A stretch of DNA of 64,000 bases from Magnetofaba australis IT-1. GTDB lineage: Bacteria > Pseudomonadota > Magnetococcia > Magnetococcales > Magnetococcaceae. The translations under genes were made by a program, and so were the position numbers. The stretch spans positions 147,994 through 211,993 of the forward strand of contig NZ_LVJN01000016.1 in assembly GCF_002109495.1 (NCBI RefSeq). The letters run 5' to 3'. A model generated the notes under the pieces. The model searched no databases. It was given only the letters and a program-made list of their open reading frames with translations, and was not told the DNA's origin. This document shows, piece by piece, positions 44,796-53,828 of the stretch. The number at the start of each line of letters is the position of its first letter. Position 1 is the stretch's first letter.

Positions 44796-45820
44796 GGTTG
44801 AGCAACGAGAGCAACAAAACCATCGCCGCGCTGGGCGAATTCGGCCTGATCAACACGCTGTTTGCGCCGCTGCAGGGGTCGGGCGACGACAACCTGAAAG
44901 TGGGCCAGGGCGACGATGCGGCGGTGTTGCAGATCCCCCGCACCCAGCAGTTGACGGTGACCACCGACATGCTCATGGAGGGGGTGCACTTCAGCTCCGA
45001 CGCCGACCCCTTCCTGCTGGGTCAGAAGACGGTGCGGGTCAACCTGTCGGACATGGCCGCCATGGGCGCCAATCCCCACTGGTGCCTGCTGTCGCTGGCG
45101 CTGCCGGCCTCGACCAAATTGAGCTGGGCCGAGGAGTTCGCGCGCGGCGTCAAAGAGGCGCTGGCGCTGTATGACGTGTCGCTGATCGGCGGCGACACCA
45201 CCGCCTCCAAAGGCTGTATCGCCATCAATATGCAGATGATGGGGCTGTTGGGGCAGGATCGCGCGCAACTGCGCTCCGCCGCCCAACCCGGGGACCGGGT
45301 GTTCGTCTCCGGCACCATCGGCGATTCGGCGCTGGGTCTGGCCCAGCGTCTGGGTCAGTTGAAGATCGCCAGCGCCGATGATCGCGCCTATCTGATGCGC
45401 CGCCATCAACTGCCCGAACCGCGCGTGCCGCTGGGTCTGGCGCTGCAGGACTCCGCCGTGATCAACGCCTGCATTGACGTCTCCGATGGCCTGGCGGCGG
45501 ATCTCAAACACATCTGCCAGGCTTCCGGCGTCTCCGCGCGCATCGATCTGGAGCGGGTTCCCCTGTCCGAGGCGGCGCGCAATGCGGTCAATGCGTCGGC
45601 GGATCTGGAGTCGCTGCTGATCACCGGCGGCGAGGATTATGAACTGCTGTTCACCGTGGCCACCGGCGCGGTGGAGCTGCTGGCGCGCATCACCGCCGAC
45701 CTGGACATCAGCATCACCGAAATCGGCGAGATCCTGCCTCAGGGCGAGGAGAGCCGGGTGGAGGTGGTCAAGCATGGCGAGCCGTTCACTCTGGGCAAGA
45801 GCGGCTGGACCCACTTCTAA
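44783..45820 (+). CDS. thiL: Thiamine-monophosphate kinase
   Basis: ThiL phosphorylates thiamine monophosphate to the active cofactor. The 345-residue protein of the PurM/ThiL superfamily has GQGDDAAVL, TTDMLMEGVHF, MAAMGANPHWCLLSLALP, IGGDTTASKG, DVSDGLAADLKHI and ITGGEDYELLFT. It overlaps nusB by 13 bases if the ATG at 44783 is used. A TTG at 44798 with a GGGGGA stretch before it is a good alternative start. Confidence 0.95.
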   Translation: MGGIRLSNESNKTIAALGEFGLINTLFAPLQGSGDDNLKVGQGDDAAVLQIPRTQQLTVTTDMLMEGVHFSSDADPFLLGQKTVRVNLSDMAAMGANPHWCLLSLALPASTKLSWAEEFARGVKEALALYDVSLIGGDTTASKGCIAINMQMMGLLGQDRAQLRSAAQPGDRVFVSGTIGDSALGLAQRLGQLKIASADDRAYLMRRHQLPEPRVPLGLALQDSAVINACIDVSDGLAADLKHICQASGVSARIDLERVPLSEAARNAVNASADLESLLITGGEDYELLFTVATGAVELLARITADLDISITEIGEILPQGEESRVEVVKHGEPFTLGKSGWTHF

Positions 45821-45847
45821 CTCTCCACGCGACCAATCGGGGGCGAT

Positions 45848-46639
45848 GTGAATTCCGAAACATTGCGTCAACTGCTGGAGGCGGTGGCGGCGGGCCACAG
45901 TGATGTCGACGCCGCCATGGCGCGGCTCAAGGGCTTTCCCGCCGATCCGGTGGCCCACGGCGCCGACGGCGTGGTGGCGCGCATCGACACCCAGCGCGAA
46001 CTGCGTCACGGCTTTCCCGAGGTGATTCTGGCCGAGGGCAAGCGTGATGACCATCTGCAGGCGATCCTCACCCGCGCGCTGCCCCACGACCGCGACCTGC
46101 TGGTCACCCGCGTGGCTCCCGAGCGCGCGGCTGCTCTGCTGGAACTGTTTCCCCAACTGCACCATAACGCCACCGCCCGCTGTCTCTATAGAGAGACCCC
46201 CAGCGACATCGAGCCGATTGGACTGGTGGCGGTGCTGTGCGCCGGCACCAGCGATGCGGCGGTGGCCGAAGAGGCCGCGCTGACCGCGCGCATGTTGGGC
46301 GCGCGGGTGCAGACCCACTACGACGCCGGAGTGGCGGGACTGCATCGACTGTTGGCCGCTCATGAGTTGCTGCAGACCGCCCATGTGTTCGTGGTGGCGG
46401 CGGGCATGGAGGGGGCGCTGCCGTCAGTGGTGGGGGGACTGGTGGATAAGCCGGTCATCGCCGTGCCCACCTCGGTGGGGTATGGGGCCAGCTTTGGCGG
46501 TCTCTCGGCGCTGCTGGGCATGCTCAACAGTTGCAGCGCCAACGTCACCGTGCAGAATATCGACAACGGATTCGGCGCCGGATATGTGGCCGGATTGATC
46601 AACCGCCTGGCCGCCTCTACTCCGCCTGCTGTGGATTGA
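45848..46639 (+). CDS. larB: LarB-like protein (pyridinium-3,5-biscarboxylic acid mononucleotide synthase)
   Basis: LarB carboxylates nicotinic acid adenine dinucleotide on the way to the nickel-pincer cofactor of lactate racemase and related enzymes. The 263-residue protein has the PurE-like core with VILAEGKRDDHL, VAVLCAGTSDAAVAEEA, VFVVAAGMEGALPSVVGGL and PVIAVPTSVGYGASFGG. The start is GTG. It follows thiL by 27 bases. LarC and LarE are not in this window, so the pathway must be completed elsewhere or the protein has another role. Confidence 0.9.
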   Translation: MNSETLRQLLEAVAAGHSDVDAAMARLKGFPADPVAHGADGVVARIDTQRELRHGFPEVILAEGKRDDHLQAILTRALPHDRDLLVTRVAPERAAALLELFPQLHHNATARCLYRETPSDIEPIGLVAVLCAGTSDAAVAEEAALTARMLGARVQTHYDAGVAGLHRLLAAHELLQTAHVFVVAAGMEGALPSVVGGLVDKPVIAVPTSVGYGASFGGLSALLGMLNSCSANVTVQNIDNGFGAGYVAGLINRLAASTPPAVD

Positions 46640-46653
46640 TCAGGAGTCTCGTC

Positions 46654-47085
46654 ATGACCCATGAGCCGCTCTACGCCCTGCTCTACATCAGCAAGCCGCG
46701 CATCCAAGAGGGTGATCTGACGGCGATTCTGGAGACTGCCCAGCGCTTTAACGCCACCCACGACATCACCGGCGCGCTGTTGCACAATGACAATCTGTTC
46801 ATGCAGTGTCTGGAAGGTCCCAAACAGACCGTGGTGACCCTCTACGACGCCATTAAACGTGACTCGCGCCATAAGGATGTCCGCACCATCTGGATCGATG
46901 AGATCCCGCAGCGCCGCTTTGGCCGTTGGTCCATGGGCGCGATTCCCCTCTCCAGCCTGTCGGTGGGGTTGAGCGATCGCTATGCGCTCAACACCTATTC
47001 CCACTTGGCGCAACTCTCCGCCGTCGATGCGCAAAACCTGCTCGATGCGTTGGTCCCCTTCGTCCAAGAGAGCTTTGCGGTATAG
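46654..47085 (+). CDS. BLUF-domain blue-light photoreceptor
   Basis: The 143-residue protein is almost only a BLUF domain, which binds FAD and senses blue light. The key residues seem to be present: Tyr in LYALLYISKP, Asn in RFNATHDITGALL, Gln in FMQCLEG, and Trp/Met in RRFGRWSMG. No output domain is attached, so it should signal through a partner. A CAGGAG site precedes the ATG at 46654. It lies downstream of the riboflavin genes. Its TAG stop is formed by the first bases (TATAG) of a repeat element. Confidence 0.93.
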   Translation: MTHEPLYALLYISKPRIQEGDLTAILETAQRFNATHDITGALLHNDNLFMQCLEGPKQTVVTLYDAIKRDSRHKDVRTIWIDEIPQRRFGRWSMGAIPLSSLSVGLSDRYALNTYSHLAQLSAVDAQNLLDALVPFVQESFAV

Positions 47086-47212
47086 TCACCGCAATTCAGA
47101 ATTGCACAGGCTCCTCAATGTTTGTGTGACACAGGTAAAGCTTGCGCTGACTATTGGCCTCCGGCTGGCCGGAGGCGGGATTCTTAAGGGTCTGTGACCC
47201 TTAAGCGGGTGT
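47081..47212 (+). repeat. Mosaic palindromic element, copy 14, left part (split by insertion sequence)
   Basis: The left end is TATAGTCACC, then leader CAATTCAGAATTGCACAGG, head AATGTTTGTGTGACACAGG, a CCTCCGGCTGGCCGGAGG hairpin, a CTTAAGGGTC/GACCCTTAAG hairpin and GCGGGTGT. It stops inside the GTGGGCGGAGCCCAC cassette. The right part resumes at 49003. Confidence 0.9.
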
Positions 47213-47302
47213 AATGGAATGGTCCGCTCCGCTACCCAAACGGCCTCGCAATGGGCCAAGATGGTGGTGTGTTTTTCCATCTAAACGGAGTCGGAGCGGA
47301 CC

Positions 47303-48346
47303 ATGAGCAATCATATCGAAAACGGACAGGTACGGGTACTGGGTATTGATCTGGGCAAGAGCGTGTTTCAGTTGCATGGCGTGGATGCGCGCGGCAAAAG
47401 CGTTCTCAAGAAGCGACTGAAACGAGACGAGCTCCTGGAGTACATGGCGCAACTGCCGCCGTGCCTGGTGGGGATGGAAGCCAGTAGCGGCGCCCACCAT
47501 TGGGCGCGGAAATTTCAGGGATATGGGCATGATGTGCGTTTGATGGCGCCGCAATATGTGAAGCCCTACGTGAAGCGGCACAAGAACGACAGCGTGGACG
47601 CTGAGGCGATATGTGAAGCGGTACAGCGTCCGAATATGCGTTTTGTGGGGATCAAAAGCGTTGCCCAGCAAGAGATATTGTCGCTGCATCGGATACGCAG
47701 TCTGGCGGTGAAGAACCGCACGGCGTTGGTGAACCAGATTCGCGGACTGCTTGCCGAGTATGGGATTGTCTTTCCCAAGAGCATCAAACAGGCGCGGCGG
47801 GCGATTGTGCTGATTTTGAGTGATGAGAGCTCGGAAATGAGCGCCAATTTTCGCGTAATTCTGGAGGATGAGCGCGATGAGCTGGCGCATTTGGATGAGC
47901 GCATCGGCAAATATGAGCGTGAGATTGAGGCGCTGGCCAAGGCGGAGCCGCAGTGTCGATTGCTGATGACGATCCCGGGAGTGGGACCGATCACGGCGAC
48001 GGCGCTGTTGGCGTCGGTGGGGGATGTGCGGGCGTTTAAGAATGGCCGGGAGCTGTCGGCATGGATAGGGTTGGTTCCGAATCAGCACTCCACAGGGGGC
48101 AAGGCGTGGCTGACGGGGATCAGCAAACGGGGAAATGGTTATCTTCGCACCCTGTTGATCCATGGGGCGCGGGCGGCGTTGCGCGTGTGTGAAAACAAGC
48201 CGGATCGCCGCAGCCAGTGGGCAGTGTCGGTGTCGGAACGTCGCGGCGCAAATAGAGCAGTGGTGGCGCTGGCCAACCGCATGGCGCGCAGCGCGTGGGC
48301 GATGCTGGTGAAGCAGGAGGCCTATGGGGCCAGCGCCGCTGTGTAG
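47303..48346 (+). CDS. IS110/IS1111-family DEDD transposase
   Basis: The 347-residue recombinase has the N-terminal DEDD RuvC-like domain (VLGIDLGKSVFQLHGVD, GMEASSGAHHWAR, KNDSVDAEAICEA), a coiled coil and the C-terminal Tnp20 domain. That domain has TIPGVGPITATALLA, GLVPNQHSTGGKAWLTGISK with the catalytic Ser region, and RGNGYLRTLLIHGAR. It appears intact. The start codon lies in another copy of the inverted-repeat core (CGGAGCGGACCAT, 47292-47304). IS110 recombinases work with an element-encoded guide (bridge/seek) RNA. Confidence 0.96.
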   Translation: MSNHIENGQVRVLGIDLGKSVFQLHGVDARGKSVLKKRLKRDELLEYMAQLPPCLVGMEASSGAHHWARKFQGYGHDVRLMAPQYVKPYVKRHKNDSVDAEAICEAVQRPNMRFVGIKSVAQQEILSLHRIRSLAVKNRTALVNQIRGLLAEYGIVFPKSIKQARRAIVLILSDESSEMSANFRVILEDERDELAHLDERIGKYEREIEALAKAEPQCRLLMTIPGVGPITATALLASVGDVRAFKNGRELSAWIGLVPNQHSTGGKAWLTGISKRGNGYLRTLLIHGARAALRVCENKPDRRSQWAVSVSERRGANRAVVALANRMARSAWAMLVKQEAYGASAAV

Positions 48347-49006
48347 AGAGAGCGCAATACAACTCTAAAAGAAAAACAGGCCGATAAGGAAAGAGAAAGA
48401 GATCCCACCAGCCAGGTTGCGAGAGAGAGTCGAGATTGATGGCGTGAAACGGCATAGCCCTGCGTGGTCAAGAACCTGTTTCGCCCAAGGGCCCATAGAG
48501 GCCGAGGGTGTGTTGAGGAGGGCCACGCGCAAATTCCATCAGGGCCAGAGGGCGACAAGCCCCTCATCAACAGGCCGGATACATGGGCGCGACTAAGCCT
48601 CACACATCAGTGGACATTTTCTCTTGCCGTGGCGGAGCGGACCATACATGGGCGATGCTGGTGAAGCAGGAGGCCTATGGGGCCAGCGCCGCTGTGTAGA
48701 GAGAGCGCAATACAACTCTAAAAGAAAAACAGGCCGATAAGGAAAGAGAAAGAGATCCCACCAGCCAGGTTGCGAGAGAGAGTCGAGATTGATGGCGTGA
48801 AACGGCATAGCCCTGCGTGGTCAAGAACCTGTTTCGCCCAAGGGCCCATAGAGGCCGAGGGTGTGTTGAGGAGGGCCACGCGCGAATTCCATCAGGGCCA
48901 GAGGGCGACAAGCCCCTCATCAACAGGCCGGATACATGGGCGCGACTAAGCCTCACACATCAGTGGACATTTTCTCTTGCCGTGGCGGAGCGGACCATAC
49001 ATGGGC
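48301..49006 (+). repeat. 353-bp tandem duplication of the IS right end
   Basis: Unit 1 is 48301-48653 and unit 2 is 48654-49006. They differ at one position that I can see (A at 48531, G at 48884). Each holds the last 46 bases of the transposase gene, the right non-coding region, the right inverted repeat and four bases of the target flank (GGGC). The shared TGGGC at both junctions points to duplication through short homology. Confidence 0.92.
48347..48640 (+). ncRNA. Possible guide (bridge/seek) RNA region of the IS110/IS1111 element
   Basis: In IS1111-type elements a structured guide RNA is encoded downstream of the transposase. This 290-base non-coding right end is the only place for it here, and it recurs in the second unit (48700-48993). 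It contains GGGTGTG (48506-48512), which matches the left side of the target GCGGGTGTGGGC. A seven-base match can be chance. No promoter or structure was computed. Confidence 0.3.
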
Positions 49007-49176
49007 GGAGCCCACGATTTGGCAGGAATGCCAAATCGGACTCGCGCAGCGAGCCCGAAGGGTGAGGACCAGGGATGGTCCGAATCACGGTGTAGCTGTT
49101 GATCTTGGGAGCTCGAGGGCGGAGCCCTCGATATCTTCTCGCTTCAAATGTCTAATTCTCTTCTGCGGCGACTATA
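49003..49176 (+). repeat. Mosaic palindromic element, copy 14, right part
   Basis: It resumes with GGGCGGAGCCCACG, then GATTTGGCAGGAATGCC, GGACCAGGGATGGTCC, the tail GAGGGCGGAGCCCTCGATAT and the right module ending CTGCGGCGACTATA. With the left part it reconstitutes a copy nearly identical at both ends to copy 6. From 49177 to 49434 I see no gene or clear signal. Confidence 0.9.
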
Positions 49177-49434
49177 TAACGCTCTCTGTTACGCCCAGCT
49201 CCATTTCCCCGGCATAACCCTGGTAAATCGTCTTTGCGAAGAAGATTCCACTCCCCGCTCACACCGTTTTCACGAACCTTCTGTAATACAGCATAACCTT
49301 TGGCGCGTTGCATAATGCGCCAAGGCGTCCCGTGATCAACTGTTGCTATTCTCGCCTCCGTCGAGTTGTGCGCTTGCCTGTCCGGTAACGACGACGTCTG
49401 GCGCGCCTATCCATTACCCATCGAGCCGCCACCC

Positions 49435-52098
49435 ATGAACATTCGCGCCCCCATCGACCCTCGTGACGCCCATTCGGTGAAGGTCCCCAACAGGGACGCC
49501 ATCGCTGCGGGACCCAAACTTGCCGCTCAGAGGAGCCACGACAATGGCGCGCAGCCGCCCAAGGGCGGCGTTGAGGCGCTGCTGCCAGCGTTGCGACTGC
49601 TGAAAGTGGGGCCACGTCTGGCGCTGGGATTTGCCGTGGTGATCGTCGCGCTGATGGTGATCGCCTATGGCGGGCGCTGGGGCATGGAGCGAATCTCCCA
49701 CAAGGGCGAGCAGATTCTGGTCAATAACGAGATGGTGTCGGCGGCCAACGCCATGGGCGCCAATCTGCTCAAGCAGCAGGTGATGGCGGCCAACCTGTTG
49801 GAGGCCTATGGCAACGCAACGCGGTTGCAAGCGGAGTGGACCCGCATTGAACAGGCCAAGCAGGGGTTTGAGCAGCAGAGTCGCAAGTTCCAGGAGATAT
49901 TGCGCGAAGAGCATGCCGAACACCCTGATAGGGCGCTGTTCCAAGAGTTGGCGGCCCAGGTCAAGAGCGCGCAGGCGTTCTATGCCGCCAACTTCTTCCC
50001 GGTGTTGCAGCAGGTGCGCGCCAAAGCGCAGGAGGCCAGCGCCGCGCATGCCAGTCAGGTTCAGGCCGCCGCCCAGTTCGAGCAGGCGTTTGACGCCATT
50101 TTCGCCAATGCGGATCAGTTCGCGCAGTTGACTCAGGAGCGCATGGATCAGCGCATTGCCGCCGGATATACGGTCAAAGAGTTGATCGGCAAGGAGAACA
50201 CCTGGGTCAATATCGCCGTGCGCATTCGTTTGAATTTCACCCTGGCGCGCCTGGCGATGAATCGCTACGCCGCCGCTGAGGATGATGCGGGGCGCACGCA
50301 GGCGCGCGCAGGGTTCGATGCGGCGATTGAGAAGACCGAATTTTGGATCAAGGCGCTGCTCGATGGCTCGTTCGACCCCAAGAACAAGGTGATGTGGGTG
50401 GATGCGCAGGATCAACGGGACCTGCTCACCGCCATCAACACCGCGCGTCAGGAGCAGTTGACGCCGTTGGCCGAAGGCATCATGGCGGCGCATCTGATTG
50501 GGCAGGAGAGCCGCCATGCGGCGCAGGTGCAACGAGCGCGTTTGTCCGAGGCCAGCCAGAGCATGGACGAGCAGCTTGGCAAAGTGGTGAGCGTGGTGGA
50601 GCAGGGCAGTGCCGCCAGCGCCCAAGAAGCCCACGCTATCTCCGATAATCTGATGCGCGCCAGCGTGGTGATCACCCTGGCCGCCCTGATTCTTTCGGTT
50701 CTGATCGCTTGGATTCTCACCCTCTCCATCACGCGTCCGTTGGGACGTTTGGGCAATCTGGCCAAAGCCATCGCCCAAGGCGACCTGACCGTGGACGCGG
50801 TGGCGCGTGGGCGTGATGAGATCACCCAGTTGACCGGCCTGCTGCGCAATATGCGCGCGCAGCTCAGAGAGGTGCTGGAGACGGTGCAGAGCGAAACCCG
50901 CAGCCTGGGACGCAGCGCCGAGACCATGCAGTCGGTCAGCCACGATTTGAGCGGCGCCTCGGCGCAGACCCTCAAGCAGGTGGATGGCATGAACGGCTCG
51001 GTGGCGGCGATGACGCGCAATCTGCAAGTCACCGACGCGGCCGTCAGTTCGGCCAACGCCCGCATGCGGAAAATCAACGACGCCTCGCATCTGGTGGCGT
51101 CGGACCTCACCACACTGGCCAGCGCCGCCGAAGAGGCCAGCATCAACCTGCGCATGGTGTCGCAGTCGGTCACCGAACTCTCCACCGGGTTGGAGTCGGT
51201 GGGACGCTCGGCCCATGACAGTCAAACCGCTCTGCAGTCCACCGCCGACGCCGTCAGCGAACTGGGCGTCTCCCTGGGACAGGTGCGCCAGCGCTGCGAC
51301 AGCGCTTCAAAGCAATCCCAATTGGCTCATGAGCGCTCCGACGAATCCCTGCGCATCATGCAGGAGCTCAGTGTGGAGTCGCGCGATATCGGTCGGGTAG
51401 TGAAATTGATCAAGGAGATCGCTGATCGCACCGGCATGCTGGCGCTCAACGCCGCCATCGAATCCGCTGGCGCGGGGGAGGCGGGCAAAGGCTTCTCGGT
51501 GGTGGCCACCGAGGTCAAGGAGCTGGCCGGACAGACCAACGCCGCCACCGAGCAGATCATCGCCAGCGTCGAAAGCATTCAGAAGGGCGCAGGCCAATCA
51601 GCCACGGTCTCCAAGGAGATCAGTGAGTTGGTGACGGGCGTGCATCAACTCAACAACGAGATTCTCAATGAGGTGGGCGAACAGCATGTCACTCTGTCGG
51701 AGGTGGGCGAGTCCATGGTGGCGGTCACCGCGCAGAACAGCGATGTGACCAATACAGTGATCTCTTTGACCGAAGCGGTGGCCGAGACCAATCGCAACGC
51801 CAGCGAGATCACCACCGCCATCAGCGAAGTGAGCGCCAGCGTCTCCACCGCCGTGCTGCAGGTGGGCGATGTGACCGAGAATGTCAACGACGCCTTTGCC
51901 GACAGCTCCAACATCGCCACCGAGGTGACGGCGATTCGTGGATTGGCCAGCGAGTTGGAGAGCAATGCGCAGACCGTGCAACGCGAAGCGGTGGATATGC
52001 GCGATGTGAGCCAGCAGGTGGCCACCCAGGCCAGCGATTTGATTCAGATGAGCGCGCGCTTGAGCGAAGTGGCGGGACGCTTCAAGCTGGGGGCGTGA
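49435..52098 (+). CDS. Large methyl-accepting chemotaxis protein
   Basis: The 887-residue receptor has transmembrane helix 1 at residues about 61-82 and a helical periplasmic region of about 325 residues. Helix 2 lies at about 411-432 and HAMP at about 433-485 ([20 protein letters not shown]). A long coiled-coil signalling domain follows. The hairpin tip reads [22 protein letters not shown]. The usual EAARAGE is changed to ESAGAGE, losing the conserved Arg. The ligand is unknown. The ATG at 49435 is preferred. A TTG at 49366 would add 23 residues. The gene is monocistronic between the IS-split repeat and copy 15. Confidence 0.9.
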   Translation: MNIRAPIDPRDAHSVKVPNRDAIAAGPKLAAQRSHDNGAQPPKGGVEALLPALRLLKVGPRLALGFAVVIVALMVIAYGGRWGMERISHKGEQILVNNEMVSAANAMGANLLKQQVMAANLLEAYGNATRLQAEWTRIEQAKQGFEQQSRKFQEILREEHAEHPDRALFQELAAQVKSAQAFYAANFFPVLQQVRAKAQEASAAHASQVQAAAQFEQAFDAIFANADQFAQLTQERMDQRIAAGYTVKELIGKENTWVNIAVRIRLNFTLARLAMNRYAAAEDDAGRTQARAGFDAAIEKTEFWIKALLDGSFDPKNKVMWVDAQDQRDLLTAINTARQEQLTPLAEGIMAAHLIGQESRHAAQVQRARLSEASQSMDEQLGKVVSVVEQGSAASAQEAHAISDNLMRASVVITLAALILSVLIAWILTLSITRPLGRLGNLAKAIAQGDLTVDAVARGRDEITQLTGLLRNMRAQLREVLETVQSETRSLGRSAETMQSVSHDLSGASAQTLKQVDGMNGSVAAMTRNLQVTDAAVSSANARMRKINDASHLVASDLTTLASAAEEASINLRMVSQSVTELSTGLESVGRSAHDSQTALQSTADAVSELGVSLGQVRQRCDSASKQSQLAHERSDESLRIMQELSVESRDIGRVVKLIKEIADRTGMLALNAAIESAGAGEAGKGFSVVATEVKELAGQTNAATEQIIASVESIQKGAGQSATVSKEISELVTGVHQLNNEILNEVGEQHVTLSEVGESMVAVTAQNSDVTNTVISLTEAVAETNRNASEITTAISEVSASVSTAVLQVGDVTENVNDAFADSSNIATEVTAIRGLASELESNAQTVQREAVDMRDVSQQVATQASDLIQMSARLSEVAGRFKLGA

Positions 52099-52130
52099 CT
52101 CAACTCGTGAGCACATGAGGGCTTAATTTT

Positions 52131-52320
52131 GGACGATGAAAGATATTGAGGGCTGCGCCCTCAAACTCCCCTAAGATCAAAGGCCACACCGTGGGCGCCG
52201 CCCACACCCGCTGGGGGCGCGGCCCCCAGACCCCGCCGCCGACCAGTCGGCGGCCAATAGTCAGCGCAAGCTCGCCGAACGTCACGCAAACATTGGCTGT
52301 TCTGTGCCGTTGTGGTTGCG
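52131..52320 (-). repeat. Mosaic palindromic element, copy 15 (minus orientation)
   Basis: Read plus-wise it has the inverted tail GATATTGAGGGC, a GTGGGCGCCGCCCAC hairpin, CTGGGGGCGCGGCCCCCAG, CCGCCGACCAGTCGGCGG and the inverted head ACGTCACGCAAACATTGG. It lies between the convergent receptor and ispG genes. Confidence 0.85.
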
Positions 52321-52328
52321 TGTGGCGA

Positions 52329-53435
52329 CTACTCCTTCTCCGCCTTTTCGCGCAGGCGCGCCGCCGCCTCTTCCACACGCTGCGCCACCTGTTCCACCAG
52401 CGACTCATCCCCCGCCTTGCCATCGGTCTGGCCCAAGCGGTAGATCAGATTTTCACCTGCACCGCCCACCACGCCCACCATAGTCTCCTTGGCCTCGCCC
52501 GGACCATTCACCACGCAGCCGATAATCGACAGCGTCACCGGCTCGCGAATGTGCGCCAACCGCTTCTCCAACTGCGCCACCACGTCAATCACCGGGAACT
52601 CCTGCCGCGCGCAGGTGGGACAGGCGATGATGTTGACCCCCCGCGAGCGCAGTTGCAGCGCCTTGAGAATCTCAAACCCGACTTTGATCTCCTCCACCGG
52701 ATCGGCGGAGAGGGAGACGCGCAGCGTATCGCCGATCCCCTCCACCAGCAGTAGGCCCAAGCCGATGGCCGACTTCACCGAGCCCGGCAGCAGGCCGCCC
52801 GCTTCGGTGATGCCCAGATGCAGCGGGTAGTCCACCTGTTTGGCCAACAGGCGATAAGCCTGCACGGTCATGCCCACGTCGCTGGCCTTGAGGCTGATCT
52901 TGATCTCCGGGTAATTGAGACCCTCCAGAATGCGGATGTGGTGCAGCGCCGACTCCACCATGGCCGGGGCGCACGGCTCGCGGTATTTCTCCAGCAGGTG
53001 CTTCTCCAGCGAGCCGGCGTTGACGCCGATGCGGATGGGCACATTGCGCTCCCGCGCCGCGCTCACCACCGAACGCACCCGCTCGTCGGAGCCGATGTTG
53101 CCGGGGTTGATGCGCAGGCAGTGGATGCCCCCCTCCAGCGCGGTGAGCGCCAAGCGGTGGTCGAAGTGGATATCGGCGATGAGGGGAACCGGGGACTCCG
53201 CCACCAGGGTTTTAACCGCTTGCGCTGACTCCGGGTCGGGGCAGGAGACCCGCACCATGTCCGCGCCCGCTTCGGCCAGAGCGGTGATCTGCGCCAGGGT
53301 GGCGGGGATGTCGCGGGTGTCGGTGTTGGTCATGGACTGCACGCTGATGGGGGCGTCGCCGCCGACGGCGACGGAGCCCACGTGCAATTGCCGCGTTTTG
53401 CGGCGCTCATTGACCAGGGAGATGACGTGTCCCAT
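52329..53435 (-). CDS. ispG: 4-hydroxy-3-methylbut-2-enyl diphosphate synthase (flavodoxin)
   Basis: IspG (GcpE) is the penultimate enzyme of the MEP isoprenoid pathway and needs a 4Fe-4S cluster. The 368-residue protein has [47 protein letters not shown] and GITEAGG. The C-terminal cluster ligands lie in [12 protein letters not shown] and [12 protein letters not shown]. An AGAGAGG site precedes the ATG. It follows der on the same strand after a repeat-filled gap. Confidence 0.97.
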   Translation of the reverse strand: MGHVISLVNERRKTRQLHVGSVAVGGDAPISVQSMTNTDTRDIPATLAQITALAEAGADMVRVSCPDPESAQAVKTLVAESPVPLIADIHFDHRLALTALEGGIHCLRINPGNIGSDERVRSVVSAARERNVPIRIGVNAGSLEKHLLEKYREPCAPAMVESALHHIRILEGLNYPEIKISLKASDVGMTVQAYRLLAKQVDYPLHLGITEAGGLLPGSVKSAIGLGLLLVEGIGDTLRVSLSADPVEEIKVGFEILKALQLRSRGVNIIACPTCARQEFPVIDVVAQLEKRLAHIREPVTLSIIGCVVNGPGEAKETMVGVVGGAGENLIYRLGQTDGKAGDESLVEQVAQRVEEAAARLREKAEKE

Positions 53436-53490
53436 GGGAACCTCTCTGTGAGGAGTATCCGGGTTGGGTGATCTGAAAAAATGGAATGCT

Positions 53491-53655
53491 TTGAGATATT
53501 GAGGGCTGCGCCCTCAAGCTCCCCTAAGATCAAAAGCCAAACCGTGGGGCGCCGCCCCACTAATTGATGATACGGCTTCGCCTATGGCCGCTGGAGGCGC
53601 GGCCCCCAGGCCCCCGAAAATCCCGCCATAAATGTCGGGATTTTCGACCTGTCGA
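53491..53655 (-). repeat. Mosaic palindromic element, short variant
   Basis: Inverted tail GATATTGAGGGC, a GTGGGGCGCCGCCCCAC hairpin, a segment with ATGATACGGCTTCGCC also found near 55480, a GCGGCCCCC cassette and an AAAATCCCG/CGGGATTTT terminal hairpin are seen in that order. It lies between der and ispG. Confidence 0.75.
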
Positions 53656-53712
53656 GAGCGGAGCAGGCGCGAACAGTCGAGTGAGTGACAAGACAACGCG
53701 CCAGCACGGAGC

Positions 53713-53828
53713 AAAACTAACGAGGGTCGAGGGAAATCATTTCCCTCGTGGGTCGAGGGCAGAGCCCTCGTGGGTCCAGGGCGAAGCCCTGGTGGGGTCT
53801 GGGGCGAAGCCCCAGTCTCTTATATCTC
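53713..53828 (+). repeat. Short palindromic module (B type) overlapping the 3' end of der
   Basis: It begins AACTAACGAGGG. Successive hairpins are GAGGGAAATCATTTCCCTC, GAGGGCAGAGCCCTC, CCAGGGCGAAGCCCTGG and TGGGGCGAAGCCCCA, then TCTCTTATAT. Bases 53737-53828 are also the last codons of der. Confidence 0.8.

Larger units (their letters stand above)
47213..49002 (+). mobile_element. IS110-family (IS1111-type) insertion sequence with duplicated right end
   Basis: It comprises one DEDD transposase gene, a short left end (about 90 bases) and a long right non-coding end. Subterminal inverted repeats ATGGTCCGCTCCGC (47219-47232) and GCGGAGCGGACCAT (48985-48998) are the hallmark of the IS1111 subgroup. 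Comparison with intact repeat copies (GCGGGTGTGGGCGGAGCC) places the insertion exactly between GCGGGTGT and GGGCGGAGCC, with no target duplication. The right end is present twice (353-bp tandem repeat). Boundaries are accurate to one or two bases. Confidence 0.9.
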
